Assembly: GCA_964426415.1 (NCBI GenBank)
Contig: CAYRQM010000017.1
Location: 1 to 38,160, forward strand
Origin: UBA3792 sp964426415
GTDB lineage: Bacteria; Bacillota; Clostridia; Christensenellales; CAG-138
Reading direction: 5' to 3'
DNA length: 38,160 bases
Position 1 is the first letter of the stretch. Each line of letters opens with the position of its first letter. The notes beneath the pieces are model-generated. The model saw nothing but the letters and a program-made list of their open reading frames with translations. It had not been told where the DNA came from and searched no databases. Shown one piece after another: positions 13,977 to 22,361 of this stretch. A program made the position numbers and the translations under genes.

Positions 13977-14890
13977 CGGACGACGTAAAACGCTATTACA
14001 GTGCGCTGCGCGAACAGCATCGCATCGAACATCAAAAACGGCTTGCCGCGTGCAGCGCCAAGAATCCGCGCTTCGCGTCCTTCGACGAGGAACGGGGTCG
14101 GGTGGTGCAGCAGCTTGCACAGGGCAAAACGACGGCGGACGCCGCTCGCTCCCGCGTGGCTGCCATCACGGCGGAACGGCAAAACCTGCTGCTTTCCATG
14201 GGGCTTCCCATCGACTATTTAGAGCCGATTTTCACCTGCAAGCAGTGCAAGGACACGGGCGAAGTGGGCGATTTGCTCAAAAAGCCCTGCGCTTGTCAGC
14301 TCAAAAAGCTGCAGGAGGCGCGCACGGTCAGCGCACGCATCAACACGCGTGAAACCTTCGAAGCCTTCAACGCGGACATCTACGGGTCCGAACGCCAAAA
14401 GCAATTCTGCATACGGCTGAAAGCGTTTTGCCTGCGCTATGTGGAAACGCTGCCCCATCCGCAAAAGCCGACGCTGGTTTTGACGGGACAGGCAGGACTT
14501 GGCAAATCGTTCTTTGGCAACGCCATCGCTTACGCGGCGCTCCAACGCGGCGTCGATGCGCGCAAGGTGACCACCTATCGCCTGCTGCAAGACGTTCTGG
14601 ACGGGTTTTCCAGCCACACCGAGGCGGTGGCGACGTATGCGGACGTACCTCTTTTGGTGCTGGACGACTTGGGCAGCGAGCCCATGATCCCCAACATCAC
14701 GGTGGAATCCCTGTTCCGCGTCCTCAACGAGCGCTTTTCCGCTATGCTGCCCACGGTCATTCTGACCAATCTCAACCAAAGCGAAATCTTCGAACTTTAC
14801 GGCGAGCGCGTCGCGTCGCGCATCTTCGACGGCGGGCTGACCCAAGTCGTTGAGATGAACGGCGAAAACGTCCGCGTCAGGAGAAGCTGA
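13973..14890 (+). CDS. DnaC/DnaI-like helicase loader ATPase
   Basis: A 305-aa AAA+ protein. The N-terminal part has a four-Cys zinc site (CKQCKDTGEVGDLLKKPCAC), as in DnaI. The ATPase part has Walker A GQAGLGKS, Walker B VLLLVLDDLG-like (PLLVLDDLGSE), sensor I TNLN and an arginine-finger region (GERVASRIFDGG). It is expected to load the replicative helicase with the DnaD-like protein encoded just upstream. The start overlaps the dnaD stop (ATGA). The downstream rsmI start overlaps its own stop (TGATG). IstB transposon proteins are related, but no transposase lies nearby and the DnaD neighbour favours replication. Confidence 0.88.
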   Translation: MTDDVKRYYSALREQHRIEHQKRLAACSAKNPRFASFDEERGRVVQQLAQGKTTADAARSRVAAITAERQNLLLSMGLPIDYLEPIFTCKQCKDTGEVGDLLKKPCACQLKKLQEARTVSARINTRETFEAFNADIYGSERQKQFCIRLKAFCLRYVETLPHPQKPTLVLTGQAGLGKSFFGNAIAYAALQRGVDARKVTTYRLLQDVLDGFSSHTEAVATYADVPLLVLDDLGSEPMIPNITVESLFRVLNERFSAMLPTVILTNLNQSEIFELYGERVASRIFDGGLTQVVEMNGENVRVRRS

Positions 14891-15705
14891 TGCTGTATTT
14901 GGTGGCAACGCCCATCGGCAATTTGGGCGACATCACGCTGCGCGCCATCGAAACGCTCAAGGCGGCGGACGTCATCTACTGCGAGGACACGCGCCGCACG
15001 GGACAGCTTTTGACGCATCTGGGCATCGAGAAGCCCGTCCTCAGCTGTCACAGCCACAACGAGCGCGCCCGCAGCGAACAGCTTTTGCAGGCGCTTGCCG
15101 CAGGGCAAGAGGTTGCGTACGTTTCCGATGCGGGCATGCCCGCGGTGTCCGATCCGGGCGCCGTGCTGGCGCAGGCGTGCATTGCGGGCGGATTTCCCTA
15201 CACGGTGGTTCCGGGCGCATCGGCGGTGCTGACCGCCGCGGTTCTGTCGGGGCTGCCGCCGCAGCCGTTCTCGTTCTTTGGCTTTTTGCCGCGGGAAAGT
15301 AAGCCGCGCAAGGAGACCCTTGCCGCCATCGGCAGCGTGCAGCATCAGGTCATTTTGTACGAAAGTCCGCATCGCGTGCAGGCGACGCTGCGCGAATTGG
15401 AAGCGACCTTTGGCGACTGCCAAGCGGCGGTGCTGCGGGAGCTGACCAAAAAGTTCGAAACGGTCTATCGCGGCACCTTCCAATCGCTCATTCCGCTGTT
15501 TGAAACGGAACCGAAGGGCGAATGTGTGCTGGCGTTTGTGCCAAAGCCAAAGCCAAAGCCCAAGGCGCGTTCGCTGGACGAGGCGCTTTTGGTATTGCTC
15601 GCGACGTGCTCGGTCAAGGACGCGGCGGCGCAGGCGGCAAACGAGCTTGGCGTCCCCAAAAAGGAAGCCTATGCGCGGGCGTTGGCTTTGCGCGGGGAAC
15701 AATGA
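14890..15705 (+). CDS. rsmI: 16S rRNA (cytidine-1402-2'-O)-methyltransferase RsmI
   Basis: A 271-aa tetrapyrrole-methylase-fold enzyme that 2'-O-methylates C1402 of 16S rRNA in the decoding centre, using SAM. Diagnostic blocks are LYLVATPIGNLGDITLRAI, DVIYCEDTRRTGQLL, YVSDAGMPAVSDPG, VVPGASAVLTAAVLSGL, FFGFLPR and ILYESPHRV. A KPKPKPK stretch links to the helical C-terminal domain. AGGAGAA precedes the ATG, which overlaps the dnaC stop. Length is normal for the family. Confidence 0.95.
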   Translation: MLYLVATPIGNLGDITLRAIETLKAADVIYCEDTRRTGQLLTHLGIEKPVLSCHSHNERARSEQLLQALAAGQEVAYVSDAGMPAVSDPGAVLAQACIAGGFPYTVVPGASAVLTAAVLSGLPPQPFSFFGFLPRESKPRKETLAAIGSVQHQVILYESPHRVQATLRELEATFGDCQAAVLRELTKKFETVYRGTFQSLIPLFETEPKGECVLAFVPKPKPKPKARSLDEALLVLLATCSVKDAAAQAANELGVPKKEAYARALALRGEQ

Positions 15706-15721
15706 AGGATCTGCACGAAAA

Positions 15722-15765
15722 AAAAGACAAAATGTGCTTGTCTTTGCTTGCCAAATATGATAAAA
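15722..15765 (+). promoter_or_regulatory. Promoter of the unknown membrane protein, overlapped by an inverted repeat
   Basis: TTGTCT at 15737-15742, a 17-bp spacer and TAAAAT at 15760-15765, with +1 near 15772. AAAGACAA (15722-15729) and TTGTCTTT (15737-15744) form an 8-bp inverted repeat covering the -35 box. It could be an operator or a weak terminator of the rsmI operon. Confidence 0.55.
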
Positions 15766-15814
15766 TCCTTGTAATCTAATACACGCAGTGTCATCAACGA
15801 AGAGGAGAGAGATT

Positions 15815-16849
15815 ATGGAAGCTGTACCTGAATCGATTCAAACGAACGCGCCCGAAAAGAAAATGGATCCTGATACCAAAAAACGCATCATCAAGATCGT
15901 GGTCGGTGTCGCCGTTCTTTTGCTCGTTGCCGCGTTTGTTGCGTGGCTGTTTTGGACTGCCACACCCTCTGCGGCAGCACAGAATTACCTGCAGGACGAG
16001 ATCAACGGCAACCGCACCGATGTGGAAAGCACCGTTGCTTACAGCGAAAAGGCGCTGAAAGTCGCCCAATACAAGGTTCCTCTTTTGGCAGCCATGTCCG
16101 CCGCACGCAATTCCGAGTCGATTGACGACGTTGAATCCGAATCCGAAGAAATCGCCGAGCAGGTCGTCGGCATTTCCGCAGCGGATGAATACCTCGTCTA
16201 TGTTTCGCGGTATTTGGACGCCCTCAAGGCGTACGCCGCGAACGAGAACAACTTTGTCGATGCGGGCGGCGACCCCAACAAGACGGCAGCTTTGCGTGAA
16301 GGGCAAGCAACGCTGATCGCGCTGGTCGATTCCTTCGGCGACAAGCTGGACGACTACACCGAGTACAACGCGCTGTGGGACGGGTTCAAGTCCTACGCCA
16401 AGAAAGACATCTTCACCGCGTTGTCCATTGGCTACGAGTCCGCCTATTTCGACTACATGAGCAAGGTGTGGGATACGCCGATTGCAAGCTGGGCACAGTA
16501 CAACGCCGCGTTCAAGGCGCTGCGGCAGGCGGAAGTCCGTGATGCGTACGGCAAGTATTCCATCTCCATCAAGATCGTAGGCAAAGAGGACATCACCGTC
16601 AGCGAGCTGAAAGAGGTCTGCACCTACGCCCACAAAGAAGAATACATGCCGGGCGCAGTTGAAGAATCCTTCGTGCCCACCGACTACGGATTCTTCTCCT
16701 ACGACAAGATCAAAAAGTCCATGGTCATCGACGCGGTCGTCACCATCAAGGGCGAGAAAATGACCAAAGAAATCAACTGCAAGCTGTACATGGTCAAGCT
16801 CGATCCGTTCTGGCGCGTGCTGGACTGCGAGATGGATCCCCTGTTCTGA
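15815..16849 (+). CDS. Single-pass membrane protein of unknown function
   Basis: A 344-aa protein with a 30-residue acidic/basic N-terminus, one transmembrane helix (about residues 33-52: IVVGVAVLLLVAAFVAWLFW) and a large, mostly helical extracytoplasmic part rich in Ala, Tyr and acidic residues. The last 80 residues look like a small alpha/beta unit (DAVVTIKGEKMTKEINCKLYMVKLDPFWRVLDCE), like the DUF-type domains that end many clostridial membrane proteins. No catalytic motif was seen. The ATG at 15815 follows GAGGAGAGAG; an earlier ATG lacks a ribosome site. The gene has its own promoter and terminator, so it is monocistronic. Confidence 0.75.
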   Translation: MEAVPESIQTNAPEKKMDPDTKKRIIKIVVGVAVLLLVAAFVAWLFWTATPSAAAQNYLQDEINGNRTDVESTVAYSEKALKVAQYKVPLLAAMSAARNSESIDDVESESEEIAEQVVGISAADEYLVYVSRYLDALKAYAANENNFVDAGGDPNKTAALREGQATLIALVDSFGDKLDDYTEYNALWDGFKSYAKKDIFTALSIGYESAYFDYMSKVWDTPIASWAQYNAAFKALRQAEVRDAYGKYSISIKIVGKEDITVSELKEVCTYAHKEEYMPGAVEESFVPTDYGFFSYDKIKKSMVIDAVVTIKGEKMTKEINCKLYMVKLDPFWRVLDCEMDPLF

Positions 16850-16863
16850 TTCATGCAACATCA

Positions 16864-16893
16864 AAAGGAACCGTCGATAGGCGGTTCCTTTTT
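16864..16893 (+). terminator. Terminator of the unknown membrane protein gene
   Basis: AAAGGAACCG (16864-16873) pairs perfectly with CGGTTCCTTT (16882-16891), ending in a T tract, 14 bp after the stop. It may also serve the converging aconitase X genes. Confidence 0.88.
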
Positions 16894-16914
16894 GCATGAC
16901 AATTTTTCTTGGGG

Positions 16915-17361
16915 TCAGTCCTCGACCATCACGACGCCGTCCGCTTGGACGGTGATTTGCATGCCATCCTTGACGTAGTTCAAAAATTCCGCACCCAAGC
17001 AATCGACGGTGGGCATGGGAACGTCCGTCCAAACGTCGGTGAGAATCACGCCCGCGGCTGCCAACGAATCGATGGGGTTGGAGAACAGCATACAGGCGGG
17101 CTGTCTGCCCAACGCGGCGGCGCTGTAAAAGACCATGCCGCCCGTGGTGGAACCGATGGTTTGCGGCAGGCAAAGCGCTTTCAGATGCATGGATTTCTTG
17201 TACAGCTCCGGATTGTTCTGGTCGGAGCAGGTGGCTTTTTTGTCGCCGAACATCAGACATTTTTGGTAGCTTGCCAGCGTGTTGAAGCCGTTGTGCGACA
17301 CCAGCGCTTCGGCGTGGGCTTCGCCGGGGACGACGACGCGTCCTTTGAATTCCTTTTTCAT
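16915..17361 (-). CDS. Aconitase X small subunit (DUF126, swivelling domain)
   Basis: A 148-aa protein matching the small, separate swivelling domain of two-subunit aconitase X: FKGRVVVPGEAHAEALVS, GSTTGGMVFYSAAALGRQPACMLF and a DCLGAEFLNYVKDG end. The ATG at 17361 overlaps the TGA of the large subunit (ATGA), indicating coupled, equimolar production. The frame is open further upstream, but only inside the large-subunit gene. AcnX enzymes characterised so far dehydrate cis-3-hydroxy-L-proline or mevalonate 5-phosphate; which reaction applies here is not clear from the sequence. Confidence 0.85.
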   Translation of the reverse strand: MKKEFKGRVVVPGEAHAEALVSHNGFNTLASYQKCLMFGDKKATCSDQNNPELYKKSMHLKALCLPQTIGSTTGGMVFYSAAALGRQPACMLFSNPIDSLAAAGVILTDVWTDVPMPTVDCLGAEFLNYVKDGMQITVQADGVVMVED

Positions 17362-18635
17362 GCTTGGCCTCCTTTCGTGAGCAGCGCCAAGATCTCGGCG
17401 TCGGTGTGATACCGCGCCGTGGTGTAGGTGCGCAGCTTGTTGGAATTGGTGATTACGGGCATCTTGGCGCACAGCGGGTTGTTCATGTACATCAGCGGAC
17501 AGATGGAGGAAGGCACCACGCCCGTGGCTTTCAGCCGTGCAAAGTAAGGCGTCTCACGGAACGCATCCATGACGGCAGGCGCGGCGGTAAAGACGGTGGG
17601 AATCGCCACCTTTGAAAGACCGGACGCCTTAAGACCCGCTTCGATTTGTTCCGTCCAATCGGTCAGCTGCTTGAGCGACAGGTGGGGACAGCCCACAAAG
17701 CACAGCTTGGGCGATGCGTTCGGATCCTTCCAAATGCAGGGATAGCCGTCCTTGACCCGCTGCAGCTCGGCGTCATCAATGACATAAACCTTGGCGTCCG
17801 CACGAATCAGCGTGTCGCCCTGTTCCACCGCTTCGGGCGTCAGCCCGTCCACATGGTACAGCCCCACGGCACCGTTGGACGCGGTGGCGGCGCCCATGTC
17901 CTTCAGGTAGGCGCAGGCGTCATCGTTGAGCGTGTTGCCGATGAATTTGTCCAGCCCCTTGATGTAGGGCACGTCCTCCATGACCCGCATCCCGATGGCG
18001 GAGCCCAACACCTGCGCTTCCGGCTTGGCGGTGGTCTTGACCTCGACAATCCAAGTCGCCTTGCGGCCCTCGTCCGTCAGCAGCCCAAAGTATGGGACGC
18101 AGCCCACAATGCTGCCAAACAGCTCTAAAATGCCCGAATTGCGGTTGCAGCGGGCGCCCAGCACGGAATTGGCATAGACCACGGCGCTGGACTCCGCCCA
18201 AGAAAGCACCTGTCCCTTGTGGGGACGGTTGCCAACCTGATCCAGATAGCAGGTGCAGGTGAAGGCGTCGTTCTCTCGAAGCCCCATCTTTTGCAGCTGC
18301 TTTTCGTAGGATGCTTGCTGCGTGTACATGAAGTGCTTGAAAACCAGCTTTTGCAGCGCGTTGGCAGGCACGTTCGGGTCCATGGGGCGCGGGTCAACGG
18401 TGAATGCCTGCTCGGAAACGGCGCCTGCCGCAATCAGCTCGTCCATCAGATCGAACACGGCTTTCATCACGCCGAGCCCGAAGCTGGTGACCAAATGCCC
18501 GTACTGCGACTCCACCGGCACCATCTTTTCTGCGCCGAACGTCTCGCCGTACATGACCAGCGTCTTCATCACCTTTGCCAACGTTTCGCCCTGTTCGCCA
18601 TTCAAAATGGCTTGTTGCGCTTGGGTTAATTGCAT
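17358..18635 (-). CDS. Aconitase X large (catalytic) subunit, DUF521
   Basis: A 425-aa protein recognised as the catalytic subunit of type II aconitase X: a helical N-terminus (LTQAQQAILNGEQGETLAKVMKTL), AESSAVVYANSVLGARCNRN, GLLTDEGRKATW, LCFVGCPHLSLKQL and the C-terminal YMNNPLCAKMPVITNSNKLRTYT. The cysteines in GARCNRN, VGCPH and PLCAK are the expected iron-sulfur ligands. No proline or mevalonate pathway gene adjoins it. AGAGGAG precedes the start. It has its own promoter, divergent from htpG. Confidence 0.88.
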   Translation of the reverse strand: MQLTQAQQAILNGEQGETLAKVMKTLVMYGETFGAEKMVPVESQYGHLVTSFGLGVMKAVFDLMDELIAAGAVSEQAFTVDPRPMDPNVPANALQKLVFKHFMYTQQASYEKQLQKMGLRENDAFTCTCYLDQVGNRPHKGQVLSWAESSAVVYANSVLGARCNRNSGILELFGSIVGCVPYFGLLTDEGRKATWIVEVKTTAKPEAQVLGSAIGMRVMEDVPYIKGLDKFIGNTLNDDACAYLKDMGAATASNGAVGLYHVDGLTPEAVEQGDTLIRADAKVYVIDDAELQRVKDGYPCIWKDPNASPKLCFVGCPHLSLKQLTDWTEQIEAGLKASGLSKVAIPTVFTAAPAVMDAFRETPYFARLKATGVVPSSICPLMYMNNPLCAKMPVITNSNKLRTYTTARYHTDAEILALLTKGGQA

Positions 18636-18667
18636 AGAGTTCGCTCCTCTCGTTTGTATCTTTCATA

Positions 18668-18696
18668 AATATACCACGATCGCGTATGAAATGCAA
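18668..18696 (-). promoter_or_regulatory. Promoter of the aconitase X genes
   Basis: On the minus strand, TTGCAT (18691-18696), a 17-bp spacer and TATATT (18668-18673), with +1 near 18661. The leader is about 25 nt and contains AGAGGAG. Confidence 0.75.
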
Positions 18697-18779
18697 CGCG
18701 TTTTCCGTGGTGCGACCTGCCAAGTTGGAACCCATTGTTGCACAAATGTGGCAATCTTTCAAACTCTTGCCCGAACACC

Positions 18780-18808
18780 TTGCAAAAGCGGGCGCAACGC
18801 GTTACACT
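18780..18808 (+). promoter_or_regulatory. Promoter of htpG
   Basis: TTGCAA at 18780-18785, a 17-bp spacer and TACACT at 18803-18808. The predicted +1 (near 18815) lies inside the CIRCE operator. Confidence 0.8.
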
Positions 18809-18812
18809 GTGG

Positions 18813-18839
18813 TTGGCACTCAAAGATAGAGAGTGCTAA
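18813..18839. promoter_or_regulatory. CIRCE operator (HrcA binding site) of htpG
   Basis: TTGGCACTC-N9-GAGTGCTAA, one mismatch from the consensus TTAGCACTC-N9-GAGTGCTAA. It covers the predicted transcription start, so HrcA bound here would block initiation or elongation until heat shock. The hrcA gene itself is outside the window. Confidence 0.93.
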
Positions 18840-18863
18840 ATCGAAGAGCAGAGGGATGCACAC

Positions 18864-20729
18864 ATGAGCAAGAAACAGTTTAAGGCGGAATCGAAGCGTT
18901 TGCTGGATCTGATGATCCATTCCATTTATACCCACCGCGAGATTTTTCTGCGGGAGCTGATCTCCAACGCGTCGGACGCCATCGACAAGCGGTACTATGC
19001 CGCGATGCAGCAGGGCAAGACGGGCATTGACCGCAGCACCTTCAAGATTCTGCTGGAAACAGATCAAGAAGCGCGCACGCTTTCCATCACGGACAACGGC
19101 TGCGGCATGACGGCAGAAGAATTAGAATCCAATTTGGGCACGATTGCAAAGAGCGGCACGCGTGCGTTTGTGCAGGAGCATGCGGACGCGCAGGATGTGG
19201 ACATCATCGGCAAGTTCGGCGTCGGCTTCTATGCGGCGTTCATGGTTTCCAAGAAGGTGCAGGTCTATTCGCGCACCGAGGACGGCGACGCGCACGTTTG
19301 GGAATCGGACGGCGTGGACGGCTATACCGTCAAGCCCTGCGACTATGCGCCCGTTGGCACCAAGATTGTGCTGTTCCTTTCGGACAACACGGACGAAGAG
19401 AATTTCGACGAGTACTTAGAGCAGTATCAGCTGATGGCGCTGGTCAAGAAGTACAGCGATTACATTCGCTACCCCATCTGTATGCAGGTGAGCCGTGAGC
19501 AAAAGAAAGAGGGCACCGAGGACGAATACGAAACCATCGTCGAGGAAAAGACCCTCAATTCCATGGTTCCGCTTTGGCGCAGAAACAAGAACGAAATCAC
19601 GGAGGAGGAGTACCAACAATTCTACCGTGACAACTTCTTCGATTACGAAGCGCCGATCACCACGCTGCATGTGCGTGCCGAAGGGATGCTGTCCTATACG
19701 GCGCTGCTGTTCGTGCCGTCCCATCCGGCCTACGACTTCAACACCAAGGAGTTCAAGCGCGGGCTCAAGCTCTACGCCAACGGCGTCATGATTATGGAGC
19801 ATTGCGAGGAGCTGCTGCCGGAGTATTTCAACTTCGTGCGCGGCTTGGTGGATTCGCCCGACCTTTCGCTGAACATCTCCCGTGAGATGCTGCAGCACGA
19901 TCGGCAGCTTTCCGCCATCGCCAACAACCTCAAAAAGAAGATTCAAGCGGAGCTTCTGCGGATGATGAAGGACGAGCGCGACAAGTACGTCGGCTTCTAC
20001 GAGCAGTTTGGCCGCACGCTGAAGTTCGGCGTGTACGACAAATACGGCGCCAACAAAGACTTCCTCAAGGATTTGCTGCTGTTCCATTCGCGTACGCAGG
20101 AAAAGCTGATTTCGCTGCAGGAGTATGTGGACAACATGCTGCCCGACCAAAAGGGCATCTACTACGCGGCGGGCGATTCGCTGCAGCACGTTCTGAAGCT
20201 GCCGCAGACCGAGCGCGTGGCGGAGAAGGGCTATGACATTCTGTGCCTCACCTACGACGTGGACGAGTTCGCGCTGCGCGTGCTGGAAACGTATGCCGAA
20301 AAGCCGTTCCTGTCCGTGTCCGATCCCGATCTCGATTTGGCGGGCGAGGACGAAAAGAAGGCAATGGAGCAAAAGCGGGAGGACAACAAGGAACTGATGG
20401 AGCGCATCAAGACGTCGCTGGGCGACAAGGTGTCGGACGTGCAGCTGACCGATCGGCTCAAGAACGCCGTGGCGTGTCTGACGGGCGAAGAGGGCATGAG
20501 CGTGGAGATGTACAAGGTGCTGCGCAATATGCCGAACGGCGACAAGGTTCCCATGCGCTTCAAGCTGGAGCTGAACCCCGACCATCCCGTGTTCCAAAAG
20601 ATGGCGACGCTGGACGACGATACGCTGGCGGATTACGCCGCGCTGGTGCTGGATCAAGCCAAGCTGATGGCAGGTCTGCCGCCCGAAGACCCCACCGCGT
20701 TCTCCGATGCGGTCTGCAAGCTGATGTAA
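18864..20729 (+). CDS. htpG: Molecular chaperone HtpG (Hsp90)
   Basis: A 621-aa cytosolic Hsp90 dimeric chaperone of full length. The N-terminal ATPase has the GHKL motifs: FLRELISNASDAIDK with the catalytic Glu and Mg-binding Asn, ITDNGCGMT, GTIAKSGTRAF and IGKFGVGFYAAFMV. The middle domain has SLNISREMLQHD with the conserved Arg. The C-terminal dimerisation part ends DAVCKLM without an MEEVD tail, as in bacteria. GAGGG lies 8 nt before the ATG. The CIRCE site puts it under HrcA control, whereas Bacillus subtilis htpG is not a CIRCE gene. Confidence 0.97.
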   Translation: MSKKQFKAESKRLLDLMIHSIYTHREIFLRELISNASDAIDKRYYAAMQQGKTGIDRSTFKILLETDQEARTLSITDNGCGMTAEELESNLGTIAKSGTRAFVQEHADAQDVDIIGKFGVGFYAAFMVSKKVQVYSRTEDGDAHVWESDGVDGYTVKPCDYAPVGTKIVLFLSDNTDEENFDEYLEQYQLMALVKKYSDYIRYPICMQVSREQKKEGTEDEYETIVEEKTLNSMVPLWRRNKNEITEEEYQQFYRDNFFDYEAPITTLHVRAEGMLSYTALLFVPSHPAYDFNTKEFKRGLKLYANGVMIMEHCEELLPEYFNFVRGLVDSPDLSLNISREMLQHDRQLSAIANNLKKKIQAELLRMMKDERDKYVGFYEQFGRTLKFGVYDKYGANKDFLKDLLLFHSRTQEKLISLQEYVDNMLPDQKGIYYAAGDSLQHVLKLPQTERVAEKGYDILCLTYDVDEFALRVLETYAEKPFLSVSDPDLDLAGEDEKKAMEQKREDNKELMERIKTSLGDKVSDVQLTDRLKNAVACLTGEEGMSVEMYKVLRNMPNGDKVPMRFKLELNPDHPVFQKMATLDDDTLADYAALVLDQAKLMAGLPPEDPTAFSDAVCKLM

Positions 20730-20747
20730 CATCCCCAAAAACCAACA

Positions 20748-20787
20748 CACCCGCCGCATGCATTTGCATGCGACGGGTGCTTTTTTG
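20748..20787 (+). terminator. Terminator of htpG
   Basis: CACCCG-c-CGCATGCA pairs with TGCATGCG-a-CGGGTG around TT, one C/A mismatch, then C and a run of T. It lies 19 bp after the htpG stop and just before the end of the converging alcohol dehydrogenase gene. Confidence 0.88.
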
Positions 20788-20794
20788 TAAAGGC

Positions 20795-21943
20795 TTACAG
20801 CAGCTTGCGATAGATGTCCTCGGCATTGCCGGTGTGCAGCGGGCGCGGGTTGTCGCGGGCGCAGGCGTCCAAGACGGCGTCGCGGGCAAGGTCGGGGATG
20901 TCCGCTTCGGTCACATGCACGTCGGACAGCTTCTGCGGAATGCCGACCTGCTTGGACAGGGCGCGCACCGCGTCGATGGCGGCTTGATTCGCCTGTTCGA
21001 CCGTCATTTTGGCGGTGCCGTGAATGCCAAGCGCCTTGGCGATGGAACGAAATTTATCACCCACAAACGGCGCGTTAAACTCCATCACGGAGGGCAGCAA
21101 AATGGCGTTGGCGACGCCGTGCGCCACATGGCAGCGACCGCCCAGCGGATGCGCCAGCGCATGACACGCGCCCAGCCCCGCGTTCGAAAACGCCATGCCC
21201 GCCAAATACTGGGCAAGCGCCATCTGCTCGCGTGCATTTTCCAATCCGCTGCAGGAGGGCTTGAGATACTTGCCGATGCATTCAACCGCCTTGAGCGCAA
21301 AGATGTCGGTCATGTCCCAGCTGCTCTTCGAAACGTACGCTTCGATGGAGTGGGTGAGGGCGTCCATGCCCGTGGCGGCGGCAAGGGAGGCGGGCATGCC
21401 CATCATCATGCGGGCGTCGATGAACGCGACCCGCGGGATGCAGTTGTCGTCCGCGACCAAAAACTTGCGCGCACGCGCTTCGTCAGTGATGACGTAGTCG
21501 CGGGTGACTTCGCTTGCGGTGCCTGCGGTGGTGGGCACGGCGAACAGAATCACGCCCAACTTGGGCGTCTGAATCACCTGCTCCAACGAGCGAATGTCGC
21601 TGTATTCGGGATTGGCTGCCACGATGGAGATGGCTTTTGCCGTATCGATGGGCGAGCCGCCGCCCACCGCGACGAGAAAATCGCAGCCGTAGCTTTGGAA
21701 CACTTGCACGCCGTGCTGAATCACGGAAATGGTGGGATTGGGCACCACCTCGTCGAAAATGCGAAAGTCGATGTTGCTCTTTTGCAGCGCCTCAATGACG
21801 GGCGCCAGTGTGCCAAACTTGATGAGGTTGCGGTCGGTCACGATGAAGGCGCACTTTAGGTGGCGCTCCACCGCTTCGTCGCCAATCTTCTTGACGCAGC
21901 CCGCGCCAAAGTATGCTTCCTTATTGAGAATGATGTGATGCAT
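20795..21943 (-). CDS. Iron-containing alcohol dehydrogenase (FucO-like)
   Basis: A 382-aa group III Fe-dependent alcohol dehydrogenase, an NAD(P)H enzyme interconverting aldehydes and alcohols. It has the dinucleotide motif VGGGSPIDTAKA, then PTTAGTASEVT, DALTHSIEAYVS and the metal ligands in ACHALAHPLGGRCHVAHG. The overall sequence is closest in my recollection to lactaldehyde/1,2-propanediol reductase (FucO) and general clostridial alcohol dehydrogenases; the substrate is uncertain. It starts 13 nt after the zinc-ribbon gene behind a G-rich ribosome site, so it is probably the third gene of the operon led by the XRE regulator. Confidence 0.9.
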   Translation of the reverse strand: MHHIILNKEAYFGAGCVKKIGDEAVERHLKCAFIVTDRNLIKFGTLAPVIEALQKSNIDFRIFDEVVPNPTISVIQHGVQVFQSYGCDFLVAVGGGSPIDTAKAISIVAANPEYSDIRSLEQVIQTPKLGVILFAVPTTAGTASEVTRDYVITDEARARKFLVADDNCIPRVAFIDARMMMGMPASLAAATGMDALTHSIEAYVSKSSWDMTDIFALKAVECIGKYLKPSCSGLENAREQMALAQYLAGMAFSNAGLGACHALAHPLGGRCHVAHGVANAILLPSVMEFNAPFVGDKFRSIAKALGIHGTAKMTVEQANQAAIDAVRALSKQVGIPQKLSDVHVTEADIPDLARDAVLDACARDNPRPLHTGNAEDIYRKLL

Positions 21944-21956
21944 AGTACCCCCCTAT

Positions 21957-22361
21957 TTAGCGCGACAGAATGCGCGCCGCGTAACAGTAGAACGCCAGAC
22001 AGCCGCCCAGCAGGGCAAGCACGGCGGCAACAACGGCAAGCCAAACGCCCTTTTTGCGTCCGATGCCGCAAAAGACACAGGTGGCGACGCCAAAGCAAAG
22101 ACAAAGCGGCGCGGCAAAAAACGTGGTGTACGCCCCGATGCGAAGAACGCTTGTGGAAAGCGTGAGCACCCGCGAGACAAGCGCAAGCGCCGCACCGTAC
22201 AGGGACAAAAGACCGAACGCGACGGTTGGGAAGACGGCACGCGAAACGCGCTTATCAGGCTTTGCCAAGGTGGGCGGGCGGTCGATCAAGACGCCGCAGA
22301 CGCCGCAATAGGACGCATCGTCATGAAGCAGCGGTGCGCCGCAGGCAGGGCAGTAGAACAT
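21957..22361 (-). CDS. Zinc-ribbon membrane protein of unknown function
   Basis: A 134-aa protein. The N-terminus is a four-Cys zinc ribbon (CPACGAPLLHDDASYCGVCG) followed by about three transmembrane helices, two of which carry Cys residues. Such small zinc-ribbon membrane proteins are common in Firmicutes and lack a defined role. Its ATG directly follows the TAG of the XRE gene with GGAGAAG upstream, so the two are translationally linked. It may be a partner of the membrane regulator; that is inference. Confidence 0.8.
   Translation of the reverse strand: MFYCPACGAPLLHDDASYCGVCGVLIDRPPTLAKPDKRVSRAVFPTVAFGLLSLYGAALALVSRVLTLSTSVLRIGAYTTFFAAPLCLCFGVATCVFCGIGRKKGVWLAVVAAVLALLGGCLAFYCYAARILSR

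Noticed and set aside
13973..14890. IstB transposition helper
   Set aside because: The ATPase resembles IstB, but the Cys-rich N-terminus, the DnaD-like partner upstream and rsmI downstream point to a replication loader.
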